Assembly: GCA_034231615.1 (NCBI GenBank)
Contig: CM067316.1
Span: 29,751,714-29,815,713 of the forward strand
Source of the DNA: Meghimatium bilineatum
Lineage: Eukaryota; Mollusca; Gastropoda; Stylommatophora; Philomycidae
Length of the DNA stretch: 64,000 nucleotides
Direction: 5' to 3'
Both the position numbers and the translations under genes were made by a program. Positions 61,213 through 64,000 of the stretch are shown one piece after another. The number at the start of each line of letters is the position of its first letter. Position 1 is the stretch's first letter. The notes beneath the pieces were generated by a model. It did no database searches, was not told the DNA's origin, and saw nothing but the letters and a program-made list of their open reading frames with translations.

Positions 61213-64000
61213 CGTCAAAACTCAGTGTTTTGTGGCATATTACTCACAAATTGGGTGTACTGAAGCTTACTACATTTGAATTGAGTGTATTCTGGCCTGT
61301 TACACATGACTTCGTTGTTTTGCAGCTTAATAAGAACACTGGCGAATTATACACAAATTATGTCGCTTGCTGTTTAGTACGTCAAAACTCAGTGTTCTAT
61401 GTCATATTACTCACAAATTGGGTAAAGTTCAGCTTACTACACCAGAAATTGCAGTCTGGACACACGAATTTGGTGTATTCTAGCTTACTACGTTAGAACT
61501 CGGTGTATTCTGGCATATTACTCACGTTCATTGTTCTGAAGCTTACTACACATGAATTGAGTCTATTCTGGCCTATTATACATCATTTCGTAGTAATGCA
61601 GCATAATACGTCAGAATACTGTCGTATTACACACAAATTAGGTCTTGTTGTTTAGTACGTCAAAACTCAGTGTTTTGTGGCATATTACTCACAAATTGGG
61701 TGTACTGAAGCTTACTACACTTGAATTGAGTGTATTCTGACTTGTTACACATGACTCTTGTTTTGCAGCTTAATAACTAAGAACACTGGCGAATTATACA
61801 CAAATTAGGTCTCTTGCTGTTTAGTACGTCAAAACTCAGTGTTCTATTGCATATTACTCACAAAGTGGGTGTACTGCAGCTTACTACACCAGAAATTGCA
61901 GTCTGGACACACGAATTTGGTGTATTCTAGCTTACTACGTTAGAACTCGGTGTATTCTGGCATATTACTCACAAGTTCATTGTTCTGAAGCTTACTACAC
62001 TTGAATTGAGTCTATTCTGGCCTATTATACATCATTTCGTAGTAATGCAGCATAATACGTCAGAATACTGTCGTATTACACACAAATTAGGTCTTGCTGT
62101 TTAGTACGTCAAAACTCAGTGTTTTGTGGCATATTACTCACAAATTGGGTGTACAAGCTTACTACACTTGAATTGAGTGTATTCTGACTTGTTACACATG
62201 ACTGTTGTTTTGCAGCTTAATAACTAAGAACACTGGCGAATTATACACAAATTAGGTCTCTTGCTGTTTAGTACGTCAAAACTCAGTGTTCTATGGCATA
62301 TTACTCACAAATTGGGTGTACTGCAGCTTACTAATCCAGAAATTGCAGTCTGGACACACGAATTTGGTGTATTCTAGCTAACTACGTTAGAACTCGGTGT
62401 ATTCTATCATATTACTCACAAATTCATTGTTCTGAAGCTTACTACACTTGAATTGAGTCTATTCTGGCCTATTATACATCATTTCATAGTAATGCAGCAT
62501 AATACGTCAGAATACTGTCGTATTACACACAAATTAGGTCTTGCTGTTTAGTACGTCAAAACTCAGTGTTTTGTGAAATATTACTCACAAATTGGGTGTA
62601 CTGAAGCTTACTACACTTGAATTGAGTGTATTCTGGCCTGTTACACATGACGTCGTTGTTTTGGAGCTTAATAACTAAGAACACTGGCTAATTATACACA
62701 AATTAGGTCTCTTGCTGTTTAGTAAGTCAAAACTCCGTGTTCTATGGCATATTACTCACAAATTGGGTGTACTGCAGCTTACTACACCAGAAATTGCAGT
62801 CTGGACACACGAATTGGGTGTATTCCAGTTTAGTACGCCAAAACTCGTTGTATTCTGGCATATTACTCACAAATTCATTGTACTGAAGCATACTACACTA
62901 GAATTGAGTGTATTCTGGCCTGTTACACATGACTTCGTTGTTTTGCAGCTTAATAACTAAGAACACTGGCGAATTATACACAAATTAGGTCTCTTGCTGT
63001 TTAGTACGTCAAAACTCAGTGTTCTATGGAATATTACTGACAAATTGGGTGTACTGCAGCTTACTACACCAGAAATTGCAGTCTGGACACACGAATTTGG
63101 TGTATTCTAGCTTACTACGTTAGAACTCGGTGTATTCTGGCATATTACTCACAAGTTCATTGTTCTGAAGCTTACTACTATTGAATTGAGTCTATTCTGG
63201 CCTATTATACATCATTTCGTAGTAATGCAGCATAATACGTCAGAATACTGTCGTATTACACACAAATTAGGTCTTGTTGTTTAGTAAGTGAAAACTCAGT
63301 GTTTTGTGGCATATTACTGACAAATTGGGTGTACTGAAGCTTACTACACTTGAATTCAGTGTATTCTGGCCTGTTACAGATGACTTCGTTGTTTTGCAGC
63401 TTAATAACTAAGAACACTGGCGAATTATACACAAATTAGGTCTCTTGCTGTTTAGTACGTCAAAACTCAGTGTTCTATGGCATATTACTTACAAATTGGG
63501 TGTACTGCAGCTTACTACACCAGAAATTGCAGTCTGGACACACGAATTGGGTGTATTCCAGTTTAGTACACCAAAACTCGTTGTATTCTGGCATATTACT
63601 CACAAATTCATTGTACTGAAGCTTACTACACTAGAATTGAGTGTATTCTGGCCTGTTACAGATGACTTCGTTGTTTTGCAGCTTAATAACTAAGAACACT
63701 GGCGAATTATACACAAATTAGGTCTCTTGCTGTTTAGTACGTCAAAACTCAGTGTTCTATGGCATATTACTCACAAATTGGGTGTACTGAAGCTTACTAC
63801 ATTTGAATTGAGTGTATTCTGGCCTGTTACACATGTCTTCGTTGTTTTGCAGCTTAATAACTAAGAACACTGGCGAATTATACACAAATTAGGTCTCTTG
63901 CTGTTTAGTACGTCAAAACTCAGTGTTCTATAGCATATTACTCAGAAATTGGGTGTACTGCAGCTTACTACACCAGAAATTGCAGTCTGGACACACGATT
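60933..64000 (+). repeat. Terminal domain II block and partial last module
   Basis: Module starts: D-head/A-S-T tail 60933 (280 bp), B4 61213 (TTATGTCGCTTG), A3 61380, B 61658 (169), A1 61827 (ACAAAGTGGG), B4 62107, A4 62274 (ACTAATCC), B 62554 (GTGAAATATT; GACGTCG), D 62725 (AGTAAGTC), A6 63007, B 63287 (AGTAAGTGAAAAC; GAATTCAGTG), D 63458, B 63740, partial A 63911-64000 (CTATAGC head). 62274-63457 corresponds to 54489-55670 at 7785 bp. 63458-64000 corresponds to 52522-53064 at 10936 bp. The array continues beyond the window. Confidence 0.88.

Larger units (their letters stand above)
1..64000. repeat. Satellite array, 30-bp monomer, hierarchical
   Basis: Every part of the window resolves into degenerate 30-bp monomers, plus 28-, 23- and 21-bp shortened ones. 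The modules start at CGTCAAAACT or a close variant. A single orientation is kept throughout, and no inverted segment was seen. I traced 278 complete modules (A about 280, B about 171, C 289, D 282 bp) from 138 to 63910, with a partial module at each end. No unique sequence, transposon or gene interrupts the array, so its true ends lie outside the window. Each A module carries the HindIII site AAGCTT and the PstI site CTGCAG several times, so a digest would give a short ladder. The family is not recognised. A centromeric or heterochromatic role is inferred from the organisation only. Confidence 0.99.

Noticed and set aside
61200-61496. Longest open frame in the window (98 codons)
   Set aside because: It begins at TTG inside an A tail and runs through a 167-bp B4 into an A3 module. 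The 4-bp loss in B4 happens to keep the frame open. There is no domain, no start context and no conservation beyond the repeat.
1-64000. CRISPR array
   Set aside because: There are regular repeats but no unique spacers; what lies between repeats is itself repeated. No cas-like gene is present and the unit hierarchy is that of a satellite.
1-64000. Transposon- or rDNA-derived tandem array
   Set aside because: No terminal inverted repeats, target-site duplications, poly-A tails, reverse transcriptase or transposase frames, or rRNA- or tRNA-like stretches were seen on either strand.
1-64000. Promoters, terminators or tRNA genes
   Set aside because: TATA-like stretches (CTATTATAC) and short hairpins occur, but only as parts of the repeat monomers. 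They have no associated gene, so there is no support for a regulatory call.

Overview
The whole window is one tandem satellite array. No protein-coding gene, RNA gene, transposon, CRISPR array or unique flanking DNA was found on either strand. The size, the purely tandem organisation and the absence of genes suggest eukaryotic heterochromatin (pericentromeric, centromeric or subtelomeric). I do not recognise the satellite family and cannot name the organism. A hand count of one 280-bp consensus unit gives 105 G+C, or 37.5%.

The array has four nested levels. (1) The basic monomer is 30 bp, typically beginning CAC, CTC or CGT, with a GGTGTATTCTGGC-like core and ending in TTA, CTA or ATA. Shortened forms of 28, 23 and 21 bp occur at fixed places. 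(2) Monomers are grouped into modules, all but one of which begin at CGTCAAAACT or a one- to two-base variant of it; the exception, D at 54940, was not checked further. The modules are A (about 280 bp, 10 monomers), B (about 171 bp, 6 monomers), C (289 bp, B head joined to A tail) and D (282 bp, A-like head joined to B tail). Following this junction by hand through the window gives 278 complete modules plus a partial one at each end. (3) Modules are grouped into higher-order repeats, for example ABABABB = 1519 bp. (4) Multi-kilobase segments are themselves duplicated: 4898, 3975, 2857, 2522, 1811 and 1642 bp.

Module codes used below. A1 has CTATTG after CAGTGTT, A2 has CTGTGG, A3 has CTATGT followed by GGGTAAAGTTCAG, and A4 has CTATGG. 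A3t is an A3 with a BglII-containing tail. A5 is a diverged A with an EcoRI site in the middle and a BglII site in the tail. A6 has GGAATATTACTGAC in its head. B is 171 bp unless a length is given. B2 (170 bp) has lost one G in the head. B3 (169 bp) has the head CTCATTG. B4 is 167 bp.

Layout: 1-32149 (domain I) is a homogeneous domain built from A1, A2, A3, B and occasional C and D. Positions 32150-64000 (domain II) form a more diverse domain rich in D, C, A4, A5 and A6 modules and in small deletions, with visible tandem segment duplications. Open reading frames exist only because 30 is a multiple of 3. They start at TTG or GTG rather than ATG, and they recur only where the DNA segment was duplicated. 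They are not considered genes.
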